Positions 1 to 13,657 of a stretch of 64,000 nt of DNA are shown here, one piece after another. The notes under the pieces were generated by a model. It did not search any database, had not been told where the DNA came from, and worked only from the letters and a program-made list of their open reading frames with translations. How positions within the stretch are numbered: the stretch's first letter is position 1; the number at the start of each line of letters is the position of its first letter. The translations under genes and the position numbers were made by a program. The stretch lies in the NCBI GenBank assembly GCA_014904985.1, contig MU128967.1:62001-126000 (forward strand). Reading direction: 5' to 3'. The stretch is from Hydnum rufescens UP504 (taxonomy: Eukaryota; Basidiomycota; Agaricomycetes; Cantharellales; Hydnaceae).

Positions 1-564
1 TGTAATTCCTGGATGATCTTTGCCTGACAGCTCAGTGAGACATCCAAAGAGCCCATACCCGCAGAAGGGAAAAATTAATGGCTATCTCAAAGCCAACCAA
101 TGCATGTTTCCGCCTAGCCACCAAGCATATATGCATCCTCCAGTTCATGGACTTCATTGTCCATCACAGCATCAACACTAGAAGCCCAAACAAGGCAGAT
201 GCTTTGGCTATTTGTGTTGTATCCCTCGGAAACCTACAGCCTCAAATTTTCTCCAACAGTCTTGATTTTTTTTTTCAGGAATCTAGAGTGGCATGGCAGC
301 TCTTGGAGGATATAGTTTATTTTCCTCAATTCACAGTAGTTCAAGAGCTATGAAGGAAATAAAATTGGGGAAAACCTCAAATCTCAAATTTTTGAATTTT
401 ATTATGCAAAGGGCACAAGCACTTGCGGACGATCAAGGCGAGTCCGTCTCACTTGATAGCAAGCCAAACCGGCAGGAATTGGAGGAGTAATCGCCCAAAT
501 ACTTTTTGATGCAAAATTTTGTGTTTTTCATCCGCCGCCTTCGGTTTTGCAAGTTGCAATAACT
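1..564. other. Unassigned sequence left of the 6-kb duplication
   Basis: No gene is recognised. The longest frames are under 100 codons and look like chance frames with no domain or motif. The similarity between the two 6-kb copies begins at about 565, so this stretch is a unique left flank. It contains a T-rich run near 266-277 and no convincing promoter or exon. Confidence 0.4.
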
Positions 565-3500
565 AAATTTTGGCCTTTAACGCAGTGATTCGTCGTCTTC
601 GGTGTCGTGTGGTCAGGTTTGTGGGAACATTAGGCCTGATGGATTTACCGAAAACGGCAATCGGGAGATCTCGCTGTGTGTGTACTTGTTTCGAATGTGA
701 ATTGCGCAGGGAGAAGACCACACGAATTGGGAAGGACAGTGATTAGGAAGATGCAGTCCCCGAAGGTCTACGGGGCCGACGGCGTCATGTCAAGCCCCAA
801 GCCAAGCACCAGTACCTGCTCATCGCTGGTATGTCCCATAGTCTAGGTTGAAGGCACCTGTGCGACGTAATCGTAGTCAAAAGGGGCTGCCACGACTGGC
901 CTGGTTGTGTGAGCGGGGGTCTCGGGCCGTTGATGTTAAAATGTGGCTTTTGGGCTATCGGGGCGTGAGAGGGTATGAGTGGAGGTGACGAAAGGTATTG
1001 AAAAATTACATACCTGATACCTGATAACTATACAGTTTTATTGTAGGAAACATCTATGCTTGCACTATGATGAAAGGTCAGGATCTTGGCCCAGTTCGGG
1101 TACATATAGCGTGTGAATCAAGGGAGCACCGCGGAGTAGGTTGTGGGTAAGGAGCCCGGGAAACGTCCCGCGGGTGCTCTCAAAGTACGGAGGAACGAAC
1201 GCATGGGGAATTCGCAACGGACGGACGGACGGTTCGTGCAGGTAGCATTCCTGAAGAGGTAGCCAGAACAGGAAACACTGCGCAGTACAGTGAGTAACGG
1301 CAGAGCGTGAAGCCATTCGAATCATAAGTGCAGGCTACTTACACCATTCGCTTACCTTGAAAAGGGGGAATCCAGAGACTGGAGGTGGAATTGCGGAGAC
1401 ACCAAAATATACGATCCAAGATTTTCAGACGAACCTAGCCTAGAGAAAGAAAGAGAAATGGCAATCATCAAGCGGTATATTGGCCAAGCGTAGAGCATCT
1501 TGATTTCACTAATCATGAGGTCGTATATGGAACCTAATTTCGGGGCCTGAGAGAGCACGCGTCATCGGTGCCATCACTGCACGTTTGGTATGTAATGCTG
1601 GGTGCTGGAGAGGATACTATAGTAGCAAAATTTTTGCGCAGCTTGAGAAGAATGGCTGCCGCCTAGACAAGGCCGTATTTGCACATTCGCGATTGATTTA
1701 CGAAACGTCACTGTGGGTGGAAATTTCCTGAGAAGGAAGATTACACGAAGAGGGGGATCCGGAGGGAAGAGCCAGGGAGAAAAATCGACCCCAGATATCC
1801 TCTTTGTCGGTGGCAACACCTTGAGGAAGACGGAGTCAGAATAGCGAATGCAAAGCCCCGACCATGCAAAGCTCCACTTGTAGGCTCTACAAACGTGAAC
1901 GAAGGAGATTGAGATTGCAGGGGAGAACGATTACAAGGACATGTACAGGAACTGGAGGCAAATCAACCTTTCCTTGGTTTTCGGGAGACTCCGAAGACTC
2001 ACAAACACCACAAAATTATTCCAAATATCGACATCGTCTTTCATCGGCATGCAGTACCCAATCCAGAATACCCAGAGTGACGGCGGGCGATTCGATTCTG
2101 AGGCCTAGCTCCGAAGTTTTGTCCCAAGTTCGGCCTGGATACGCTGTTCGTGAGACGGCTCAGCACAAAGGGCCACAGATTTAGCCCCATTCGATAGCCT
2201 GCAGGATATAAGAGCAGCGCTTAAGAAAAGCTGTTTTCCGCGAAAACGGGGAAAGCATATGCGACAATGCGCGCGCCTTCTGTTTCGAGTCGTCTCTCGA
2301 GCCGCCTTGGAGTATGATCGCAGACGATCCACCCTCTCGCCAGACACCCCCGTAATATCCTGGGAGCTAGGTCATTTTATCTACTAGACCTACAGCCCGG
2401 CCAAGAACGAGCAAGAGAACAGCAGATGAACGCCACAAGTGGCATCGAGTTGTGGGACGTAGGCCAGTCCAGCTAGAATGAGTCTAACGTTTCCGGATAT
2501 CTGGCTGCTCGCGATCTCCCCAGGTAAAGTACTGAATCTAGAGCCAACACGGGACGCCCAAGACACCGCTGAATGGATATCTGCGTCTCTATTCACGTCT
2601 CTATTCGAGAGTGTGGCGACCCTAAGCGTCTGGCAACTTCTCGTGCTCCCAGGTCCCATCCCTGGTCGCCCTATGTCGATGGATTGATGTTGATATGAAG
2701 GTATACCTTGCTCTCAAGTTATGATATTCTTTTAACCAAGACTCCATAATCCGGCATCATTCTGGAATATCAAGTGGCCCAAGACTATCATCGCGGAGGC
2801 TCAGAGCTAGGTTGGAGCCTTTGTTTTCAATATGATGAGATAGATGGGCTGTGGTCCGATACCTATGGGTCCAACTCGATGGGGCGCTTGGCAATACTGA
2901 AGCAAACCATTCACAATTTCAGAGGCAAAAACAGTGTGCAGGCTACCACAGGAGAACACGACACACTAGGGGTCCCATCAAGAGACATCCTTTTTGAGGC
3001 AACACTTGCTGTGACAGCATGTAAGTGGGCGAGAGTGGTTGCCAAGCTCCAAGTCATGTCATGTGGCAAAACTTGGGGCAATTGTAGCCTTATCTCGTCT
3101 ACCTTCATGGCAGCCATAGGTTCATGTTGCTATCAAGTTTTATTGAGGCACTGTTCTCAACTTGCTCAAGTTTGATTTGTCTTTTCCGAAATGTGGTTGC
3201 TCCTGATCTAGTGGCTGCCCCTGGGACTCCATGCATTCGACGACTCTCGGTGGGAGACCCTTGCTGACCACAAACAATGCATGAAAAGAAACGTAATAGT
3301 CCCATTGCCAGAATACGAAATACGACTATACGGTGCGCACACTCCGTGATTCTTCTATAGATCTCAGGGCCTTCTTCCTTCCACCTCGCCTGATAGTCAG
3401 CAATCAGATTCCCGTCTAGGGGATCGGTCATTGGCCATGACAAAAAAAATTACCGTCGATTTTCTTTTTAGGAATTCTGCTGTCACCAGGACCTCTGACA

Positions 3501-6500
3501 ACCTTGTGTAGAAGCCCATACTCCCACCATATGAGCAGCCTGCCCCCAGAATTCCCCTTTTCCTCGTCCCCTCTCACCCTCCCCCCATTTTCTCCCTTCG
3601 TAGATACACTGCCCCCTTCGCGGCAACCGCCACTCGCCGCTCGCCACCGTCCAGCTGCTCTTTTTTTTGCATTCTGGCCACCAACTCCCATGTCGCAGGT
3701 ACTCATTTCGACGCTGCTACCTTCGCCATGCGGAGGCCCCCGTCTTGACCACCTAATAACGCCACTGACGCTCTCGCCACACACCGAAAAGTACTGCAGT
3801 CTTTGTTCATCCTTCTTGGCATCTTCTTATCCGCAATGCCTCGTTTCCCGCATTCGGCGCACCCGCGTTCCCTGGGTTGGCCCTCCAAGCACGAGTAGCT
3901 TCATGTAGTTAAGAAAGGTATGCATGCTCCCTGGCTTTAACCCATCACCACACGCCCCATTCCCTTCCCGTTGGCGCGAAAAATAACAGTGGCATAGTTA
4001 GCAGCAACGGCCCCTAACCATACTCGCAGATTGGATCCTCATACCCCTCGTTTCATCCCGGTGAACTCGCTCTTGACGATACTAGCGCCGTACTTCCCTC
4101 GCCCCTCCGCTCGCTGATATCCTCTATTACCCACACTGGCCTTCCCTGTTGTTTGTAGCTGTCGACGCACCCTAGCTCGTGGTGTGACAGGCATGGCCAC
4201 CGAGCTTGCTATCCGACGGTATCGAGGGCATGTTCATATCCACCAGGAATGCCGCGCATGAGGCTTGTGAGGTCCTGAAGACGTGGCATTGAGTCGGAGA
4301 ATGATGGCGCTTCGATTCGTCCTGGACGTGGCTCCTTGACCGGTCTGTTCCCCCCCCCAGGATCCAACATGCTAAGGGGTGTTGTATACTGATGCAATTC
4401 ATCCTGGAATGCTCTGGCTTTCCTCTCCCTCAACTATCGTTGCGATCTTCAGTTCAAACCGCAGTTTCAATGATTCCCCTCCCCTGAAACGTGTGCCACT
4501 CGCTGGAGCGTGAGGAATACATTATGCAGGTATGCACTACCATTCTTCTCCGTACGGCACAATCGCTACCTTGTTCTTGAGCTCGTGAAATTGCGAGTGC
4601 ATCGCTATTTGCGTTGTGAAGCTTGTTATGTTCGCTTTGCCGACCTGAGCTCCCGGATGTAAGCAATATCCTCATTGTATTTCTACTAACTGACACTTCG
4701 GCCTCAGTACGTATCGCCAAACCCCCTTCACCTGGAGTTCAGTACGTACACCGAGATCGAAAAGGCGTTGTCTTGTACAGTGTCCTTCGTCGATCTTTTT
4801 GATCATGGGTACATAGGGCTATTGATTGACCGACCCCTCCATCGGCCCACAAGGGAATCGTCAGTGAACACGATGGTTAGCTGAACTTCCACTCCCTTGA
4901 AAAGGACCCACCCTCGTAGTTTTCTTGCCCAAAATCACTTGTTCATCAGTCTTCATTACGCGCATGCTACCAGTTCTTGTGGTTGATCGTGCCAATTTCT
5001 TGTGGTGGCCTCGCTGAATTGTGGCCCAACCCAAATCAGTCCGTCTGTCTATTGGCACTCTCGACTCTCTTGGGCTGGATGCCATTTTCAGTCCAGGCTC
5101 CTTGCAGACCCGCCTATCCATGGCGAGGGGAGAGCGTCCGCGGTTGCCAATGGACTAGTGAATTCTTATTCGGTGCTGTGGGGCACTGAAACTCCTGCGA
5201 CCAACTCATTGCTGCAGAATCACGGACACTCGCAATCATACTCCCATTGTCAACACCCTTGGCCCGTTTCCATTCACACCCTGCTCCCGTTGTTCGGCAG
5301 GGGTGATATGCTGGAAGCACAATCCGGGCCCGGCGTGTCCATGACGGGGATGTTGCTAGATCTTTCGTCGCCTGGCCTTTGTTCCGAGCTCGAGCCCCCC
5401 GATCGGAGCTGCCTTGGCCCATACATTGTGTTGCTCCTACATGTTCAAATATGGCTCTGTCTTGCACACCCTAGACCCTACCAGAATCACCCCATAGAAT
5501 CCGCACCCCTTCGCAGCCCCCTTAACAACCCCACCAAACTTCCGACTAATTTCAGGTACCAGCCCATCATGTATTTGAACCGCTGTTGGCCCCTCTGTGG
5601 GAGCGTACGCAGTATATAAACAAGATTTCCTCCCCCATGCATTGCGGTCGCCGGAGAGTGCCATTTCCATTCGACACCTGCATCCACCGTTTCACCCGAA
5701 TCGGTCGATGCGATATGCTGGGAATACAAACTACCAAACGTTGGAAAACGCATCAAAGTGGTGGGTCGTTGTGTTGTCGTCACCTTTTATATTGCGCAAC
5801 CTGACTGAACAGTCGTGCCTAGTGACTTTTCATATACTTCACCACGCCAGGGTCGATTTCCTTCCAAATCACATGCTACAATACACGTGTCAAAGCGATA
5901 TACGGAAAAAAGTTGACGGGGAAGAGGCTGCTGTGAAAGTGCATTGCTGTGGTGACGTATTAGCACGATGGCGAGAAAGAGGGAGCTGAAGGGGCCCCTT
6001 GGTTTTCGAAGCCTACATATCGCATCATTATCTGGAGGTCGTTCACACTTGATTAAATGAATAATCTGTGTTCTTGTCCCTGCCACACGGTCACTTCCAG
6101 TGCATCAGCAGCGAATAAAGGACAGACTTGAAACAACTCGCGCAAAATGGAGACAGAAGAGGTTACGTAGGAGTTGGTCATGGAAGGGGAACGGGGCTGG
6201 GAGTGAGCAACATACTATCGTCGTGGCGTCAAACAGTCCATGTACAAGGGGAACCATCCAAGCTTGGTTCCAGTCCAAATATTGGATATCGGAATCAACG
6301 GGACATTTATATTATTGGCTCGTCACGATTTGGTTGCAATCTTATCAACAGATCAATGCGGGAAGGACCACCGGCGGAGTACATCCTCCTTCGGAGATGT
6401 GCGGGATGGAGGCGTGGACGCCAAAGTGGCCAGGTAGAATGAATCGACGCGTGCGGATCCGGCAAGGCGTGGAAGCGTTGGGCAAGTGGGATAAAATGAG

Positions 6501-6550
6501 AGCTGTCTTAGGGAGAAATCGAGTGCTCATCCCCAGGATATAGGCCACTA
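565..6550. repeat. Copy A of a ~6-kb direct tandem duplication
   Basis: This block matches 6615-12475 almost end to end. Anchor segments such as the stretch near 3330-3372, the stretch at 4210-4340 and the terminal stretch at 6530-6548 recur in the same order and orientation about 5.9-6.1 kb downstream. Differences are mostly transitions, many at CpG sites, plus small indels. No intact gene, transposase or long ORF is visible on either strand. Shared short minus-strand frames (around 1065-1325, 2390-2659, 3105-3443 and 4172-4433) drift between the copies and carry frame breaks. It is best read as an old segmental duplication of non-coding or decayed DNA. A dead mobile element or a gene with many tiny exons is possible but not shown. 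Confidence 0.8.
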
Positions 6551-6614
6551 GCTGAGCTGCTCATAACTGCACAAAGCTCCGAATACTCCCATAGATCCTG
6601 ACTCTATTACCTTT

Positions 6615-9600
6615 TTGAACTAGCTAAATTTTAGCCCGTAACGCAATGACTCGTCTTCGGCATCATGTGGTCAGGTTCGCGGGAGCATTAGGCCTCATGG
6701 ATTTATCCAAAACGGCAATCCGGAAATCTTCGTGCGCGTGTACTTGCTTCAATAATCTGAATTGCGCATGTAAAAGGCCACGCCAATTGGGGAGAACAAC
6801 TATTAGGAACATACATTCCCTGAGAGCCTATGAGGCCAACGGCGTTATATCGACTCCTTAATATTGCGGGGAAGTGAAGCCGCAGGCCTCAAGCAAAGTA
6901 TCAGTTCCTGTTGATCGTTGGTAGGTCGTAGTCTAGATTGAAGGGCCCCTGCGCGACGTAGTTGTAGTTAAAAGAGGCCACCGCAACTGGCCTGGCTATG
7001 CTTGCCCAACGTTGCCTTACGTGTGGGCGGGGGTCTTAGGCCGTCGGTGTTGAAACGCAACTTTTGGGCTATTGGTGCTGTGAGAGGCGGGAGTACAGGT
7101 GGCGAAAGACGTTGAGAAATTACATGCCCGACACCTGATAACTACACGGTGTTAATGTGGGAGGTATCCACACTGTCCCTAATGTCAGGATAGGTAAGTA
7201 TCTTGGTGGCCTACTTCGGGTACGTAGAGTGTGCGAGTCGAGGGACCATCGCGAAGTAGGATGTGGGAAAAGAGCCCGGGAAACGTTGCGCGATGAGTCT
7301 CAAGCCACGGAAGAACGAACGCATGCGGAATTCGCAACGGACGGACGTTTCGGGCAGGTAGTATTCCTGAAGAGGTAACCAGAGTGGGATAGCAGTGCAG
7401 TATAGTGAATAACAGCACTATAGGGTATAGAACGAGGCGTCAAAGGCTGGAGCCACTCGAGTAGTAGGTGCAGGCCACTCACATCGTTCGCGCCCCTTGA
7501 GAAGGGTAACAGAAGGAAGATAGACGAATCCAGAGACCGTAGGCGGGGTTGCGGAGACGTACCAAAATGTACACCCCAAGATTCTCATGCGGACTTAGTC
7601 TATAGAAAGAAACAGAAAAGGCAATCATAAAGCGATATAGTACAGCATCTTGATTTCACTGATCATGAGGTCCTACGTGGAACCTAATTTCGAGACGAGA
7701 GAGAGAACCGGGCATCTGGGCCGTCGCTATACGTCAGATAGGCGACGCTGGGTGCTAGAGAGAATGGGACAGGAAGGGAATTTTTGAGAGCTTGAGAAGA
7801 ATGGCTTCTGCCTAGACAAGGCTCCTTTTTGCACATTCGCGATTGTTTACGAGACAACATCGTGGGTGGGAAATTTCTCGGCCAGGAAGATTACATTGAA
7901 GAGTGGGAGGGAAGGATCAGGGAGAAAAATTCTCCCCAGATGCTCTCTTTGTCGGTCAACAATCCACCTGAGGGGGACGGAACCAGGATACGGCAAATAC
8001 AAAGCCCCGACCATGCAAGGCTCCCCTTGCAGGCACTATAACATTGAATGAAGGAGACGAAATTGATGGGGATAACGAGTGCAAGGGCATGTACAGGAAC
8101 TGGAGGCAAATCAACCTTTCCTTGGTTTTCGCGAGACTCCGAAGACTCAGAAACTTTGATCTGGTAGGCCAGGCCGCGGTCACCACAAAATTATTCCGAA
8201 TGCCGACGTCGTCCTTCGCCGGGATGCAGTACCTAATCCAGGATATCCAGAGTGACCCCAGGCGATTCGATTCTGAGGCCTAGCTCCAAGTTTTGTCTCA
8301 AGGCCGTGTTTTCCGAATTTGGCCTGGACTTGGTGTTCGTGAAAGGCTCAGGACAAGGGTGGCATAAACAGGCCCATTAAGTACCCCATGGAAGACACGA
8401 GCACCACTTGAGAAATGCCATATTCCGCGAAAACGGGGAAACCATAGGCGACAATGTGTGCACCTACCTTGGAGTATGATCGCGGACGATGGTGCTTCTC
8501 GCGTAACACCTCGCTTGATATTCTGGGAGCTAATCCACTAGATCCACTGCGTCGCCAACGACGAGCAAGAGAACAGCAGATGAACGCCAACCCCACGAGT
8601 GGCATCGAGTTGTGGGGCGTAGGACCGTCCAGACAGAATGAGTCTAATGCTTCCAGATATCTGGCTGCTTGTGATTTACTCGGGTAAACCAGTGAATCTG
8701 AAACCAGGGCGGGACGCCCAAGACACCACAGAAATGAATCTTTCGACAGTGTGGTGACCCCAAGGATCTGGCAATTTCTCGGACTCTCAAGTCCCATCTC
8801 TGGTCGCCGCATACCGACGTATCGATGTCGATACAAGGGTATACCCTGCTTTCAAATTGTGATATCTTAACGGACTCTGTAACTCGGCGACACTCTGGAA
8901 TATCCAGTGGGCCAAGACTATCATCACCGAGACTCAGCGCTAGGTTGGAGCCTCAGCCTTCAATATAAAAAGATCGGTGGGCCATCGTCCGATATCTATG
9001 GGTCTGGCATGCTCTGAAGTGCCAAAGTGAACCATTAATAATTTTAGAGACTGAAACAGTATCCAAGCTACCATGGCAGGACGCAGTACACTGGGGTCCC
9101 ATCAAGAAACATCTTTTTTGAGGCAACACTTACTGTGGCAGCATGTAAGTGGGCAAGAATGGTTGTCAAGCCCCAAGCCATGCGATGTTGCAAAACTTGG
9201 GGCAGCATGACCCATTTTCTTCTCTACCTTCATGGCAGCCACAGGTTCATGTTGTTATCAAGTTTGATGATTGGGGCAGCGCTCTTCACTCACGCAAGCC
9301 CGATTTGTCTTTTCTGAAACGTGGCTGCTCCTGATCTAGCGGCCTCCCCGGCACTATTCACGCATTCAACGGCTAGCCACCGTTCGGTGGAAGACCCTTG
9401 CTGGTCGCAAACAATCCATGAAAGGAAACACACCCATTGCCAGAAAATACGAAATACGACTATACGGTGTGCAGACTCCGTGATTCTTCTATAGATCTCA
9501 GGGCCTTCCTTCCCCCATCTCCTCTGTCAGCAATCAGAGCGTGCCCATCTAGGGCATCGGTCATTGGTTATGACAAACAAATTCCCCTCGATTTTCTTTC

Positions 9601-12475
9601 TGGGAATCTTGCCTGTCACAAGGACCTTTGACAACCTCGTGTGGAACCCCATACCCCCACCATATAAGCAGCTTGCGCCCAGAACATCCCTTTTCCTCGT
9701 CCCCCCGTCTCTTCTTCCCCCGATTTTCTCCCTTCAGCAGATACAGTGCCCCTTTCACGGCAACTACCATTCCCACTCCTCACCGTTCAGCTGATCTTCT
9801 GCTTGGTTCTGGCCACCACCCCCCCCACGTCGCAGCCACTTACTTCGACTCTTCCACATTCGCCGCCCTGAGGCCCCGTCTTGACCACCTAGCGACGCCA
9901 CTGAAGCTCTCGCCACCCACCGCAGTATTTCCCCATCCTTCTCGATAGGACCTTATCTGCAATGCCCGGTTTCCTGCATTCAGCGAACCCCCCATTCCCT
10001 GGGTTGGCGCACCTAGCACGAGTAGTTTCACGTAGTCAAGAAAGGTATGCACGCTCCCTAGCTTTGACCTGTCGCCACACGCCCCATTCCCTTCCCGTCG
10101 GCGTAAAAACTTACCGCGGCATGGTCACCACTAATGGCCTCCTAGGACACTTGCGGATTGGATTAGAACTCCACCTTTCATCCCGGTCACCCCGCTCTTG
10201 ACGATACAAGCCCGTACTTTCCTCCCCCCTCCGCTCTCTGATCTCGTCTATTATCCATACCGGTGTCCCCTATTGTCTGCAACTGTCGACACCTCCTAGC
10301 TCGTGATCTGACAGGCATGGCCATCGAGCTCGTTATCCGACGGTATCGAGGGCATGTTCATATCCACCGGGAATGCCGCGCACGAGGCTTGTGAGGTCCT
10401 GAAGACGTGGCATTGAGTCGGAGAATGATGGCGCTTCGATTCGTCCCGGACATGGCTCCTTGACCGGGCCTGTTCCCCCCCAGGATCCAACGCGCTAAGG
10501 GGTGTTTTATACAGATGCAATTCATCTTGGGACCCCCTGGCCTTCCTCTCCTTCAATTACCGTTGCGATCTTCAGATCAAACCACAGCTTCAGCGATCCT
10601 CCTCGCTCGGAACGTGTACCACTCGCTGGGGCATGACGAATACTTGATGCAGGTATGCACTTTGAAAATTTCCCCATACAGCTCATAATCGCTGCTTTGT
10701 CTTGAGTTCGTGAACTTGAGTCCGAGCACATGGTATCTGCGTTGAGAGGCTTGTTATATTCGGTTCGTCCGCCTCAGCCCCAGATGTAAGAGATATTCTC
10801 ATCGAGTTTCTGTCAATTGACACTTCGACCTTAGTATATATCGCTCAACCTCCTTCACCTGGAGTTCAGTACATACACCGAGGGATGCGGGATCGAAAGG
10901 TGTTGTCTTCTATACTTGATGTTAATGGATCGACATTCTTCGATCTTCCTTCTAGTGTGGATAAGGGCTGCCGATCGACCGGTCCTTCTATCAGGCCACA
11001 ATTTCCGCGTTTCCTGAAAGACCCCGGCCTTTCAGTTTTCTTGTCCAGGGTCGCTTGGTCACCAGTCTTCATTAGATGCACGCTACCACTCCTTGTGGTA
11101 GACTCTACCAATTTCCTGTGATGGCCTCGTTGAGGTGAGGCCTAACTCAAATCGGTCCGTCTCTCTATTGATACTCTTCACTCTTTTGAGCTGGATGCCA
11201 TTCCTCATTCCAGACTCCTTGCAGACACATCCGCCTATCCATAGCGAAGGGGAAGCCTCCGCGTTTTCCAATGGACTAGAACATTCTTATCCGGTGTTGT
11301 GGGGCCCTTTGCTCCTGCGACCGACTCATTGCCGCAGAATCACGGGCACTCGCAATCATAGCCCCGTTGCCAACACCCTTGGCCCGTTTCCATTCCCTCC
11401 CTGCTCACGTTGTTCGGCAGGGGGTGATATGCTGGGAGCGCAATCGGCCGGTGTGTTGATAACGGGGATGTTGCTAGGAGCTCTCGTCGCCTGGCCTTCT
11501 CTCCGAGCTTGAGCCCCCCGATCGGAGCCACCTTGGCCCATACATTGCGCTCAGAGAGAACCGTTTCTATTCGGTACCTGTATCCACCGTTTGACCTGAA
11601 TCACTCGATACGATATGCTGGGAATACAATCAGACAAAAATGTTGGAAAAGGTGGCACAGTAGTGGGCCAGTCGTGTTGTCGTCTCCTTTTACCCTCGTG
11701 CAACCTGACTGAATAGTCATGCCTAGGAACAGCATAGTGAACCGCCTCCGACACCACGTCGAGCCAATTCCCTTTATACGGGAAAAACGTTGGTGGGGGG
11801 AAGGCTGTGTGACAGTGCATTGCTCGGGTGACCTATTAGCGGTGAGAAAGGGCGCCTTGGTTTTCGAAGCCTACATATCGCGTCGTTACGCTTGTCGTTC
11901 AGACTTGACTAAACAAATAATGCCTATGCTTATCGCTGCCGCACGATCATTTCCGATGCATTTGCAGGGTGTAAAGGATAGACTTGAAATAATTTGAGCG
12001 AAATGGAGGAAGATCAGACAGAAGAGGACACGTAGGAAATTGGTCGTGGAAGAGGGAATGGGATTCGAAAGACGACGATGAAGATAGAAGCGAGGGGTGA
12101 ACAACATAGTATCGTCGTAGCGTCATATAGTCTCATGCATAAGGGGAACCATCCAAGCTGAGCTGCAGCCCAAATATTGGAGGGACCTTGGGAATCGGTA
12201 AGAATCAAAGCAAAAGCCAGGCGGGTTTATATTGTTGGTTCGCCACGATTTGTCCGCAAATTTGTCAACAGATCAACGAGTGCAAGATCACCGACAGAAT
12301 ACATCCTGCTTCGGAAATGCGCAGGATAAAAATGTGGATACCAAGGAAGAGTAAACACACGCATGCGGATCCTACAGGGCCTAGAAGTACTGGACAAAAG
12401 ACAGAGACAGGATAAGAGCCGCCTTTGGGGGAGAAATCCAGTGCTCGTCGTCCCCATGATATAGGCCACTAGACT
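6615..12475. repeat. Copy B of the ~6-kb direct tandem duplication
   Basis: This is the downstream partner of 565-6550. It starts with the same A/T-rich lead followed by the segment that in copy A begins near 570, and it ends with the same short motif near 12463. It is slightly shorter because about 180 bp present in copy A (roughly 5430-5640) are missing near 11545. The longest frame, 8348-8836 on the minus strand, has only a broken counterpart in copy A, so it is probably not a gene. CpG in one copy often faces TpG or CpA in the other, which suggests decay by deamination of methylated cytosine (inference). Confidence 0.8.
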
Positions 12476-13657
12476 ATTCATGCCCACTGTGTTAGATACA
12501 AAATCTCTTCCCCGAGCACATGAGGTCCAAGCCTTCCCAGAAGACCATAGAATTGATGTCCAGACAGATCACGGTTCCGGGGAGGGTGAGGGGCCATGAA
12601 TAAAAATGTTTGTACTTATGGCCCGGCCTTCAGATGAGCGGTCAAAGGAATTCTTGAAAAAACGATCGCCTCTTCAGGGACATCGACGCACACCAGCTTC
12701 CTGATAACTGCATTGAGCCCCCCCCCCCCCCAGCCATCGCGTGATTCTTGCCATAGTCGAACCATGACGGTTCCAAAAGATCCAGGGTGAATGAGGGGGG
12801 GCCACAGAATGCATCGGCGACCACTTGTCAACGGCATGAAGCAGTGTATGTTCAGATGTGTCCGGTGGAAGGGTTCGGCGGTCATAGCAAGCGAAACTGG
12901 TACGCCGCGTGACCCACGTGACTGCGCACGAGTGGCCAGTTTACGCAAAAAACAGAACGCAACAGGACGCGTTGCGGGGCGCACAGATATTTTTCGACAC
13001 TCAAAAGGGAGAGGCGGACTGATTGGGTTCTTCAGACCACACTCGCGTAGGATACTTTATAGTACACTACCGGTCTTGCAACTTTACTGTTGCCACACAT
13101 TCAACACCATTCGATGATACCATCCGTGCTGCCTTTATCCGAGGCTGCCTTTGTATTCAGGTACATGGGTTCGATGACAGATCCGGGCGTCCTTTGTTGG
13201 ATGTTCGGGGGGCATGGCACGGTCTCTCTGATGGTGTTTTCTTTTCCTTTTTCTGACCTAACCCTAACCAGTATTTGACACCACAAAGGCAGGCAGATGC
13301 AATATAGGAACTCAGTTTCTACTGTTAGGGAGACCTCTGTATCACAGACCATTTAGTCTGGCCGCAAAATGGTGAAATTACTACTGTAGTCAACGCCCTG
13401 GGTCAAGGGCTCAATGGGTTTACAACGCCATGCCGTGGCACTCAACACTATACCTCGATCAAGGAGGTGCATTGAACCGACATGGCAAGCATCAGTTTTA
13501 GTGCCAGAATAATGGTACTGGGATTAAATATGTATTGACATCGAACTTGTGCCCCCCTCTGAGAGTTGTGTCTTTCTTGAAGATGCTGCTGCAGGTGATC
13601 GGTGAACATTGGGTACTGGAACAGGGCCCACTTCCGTCTCTGTGGCTGTGGCACTTC
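12476..13657. other. Unassigned intergenic region with a long C run
   Basis: No recognised gene lies here. A homopolymer of about 14 C is at 12718-12731, a place where assemblies are often wrong. A short ORF on the minus strand (12616-12984) shows no family features. A two-copy telomere-like motif at 13258-13269 is too short to mean anything. The right end, at about 13524-13733 on the minus strand, holds a Pro/Ser/Thr-rich frame that overlaps the end of the mL38 gene and could be its true C-terminus if one more frame slip exists. Confidence 0.4.

Noticed and set aside
3504..3908. Pro/Ser-rich plus-strand frame in copy A that looks like a secreted protein
   Set aside because: The matching part of copy B has a different frame structure; low-complexity C/T-rich DNA explains it.
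8348..8836. 162-codon minus-strand frame in copy B of the 6-kb repeat
   Set aside because: Its counterpart in copy A is shorter and broken and there is no domain, so coding is not supported.
13258..13269. CTAACCCTAACC, a telomere-like motif
   Set aside because: Only two units; too short to be an interstitial telomere array.
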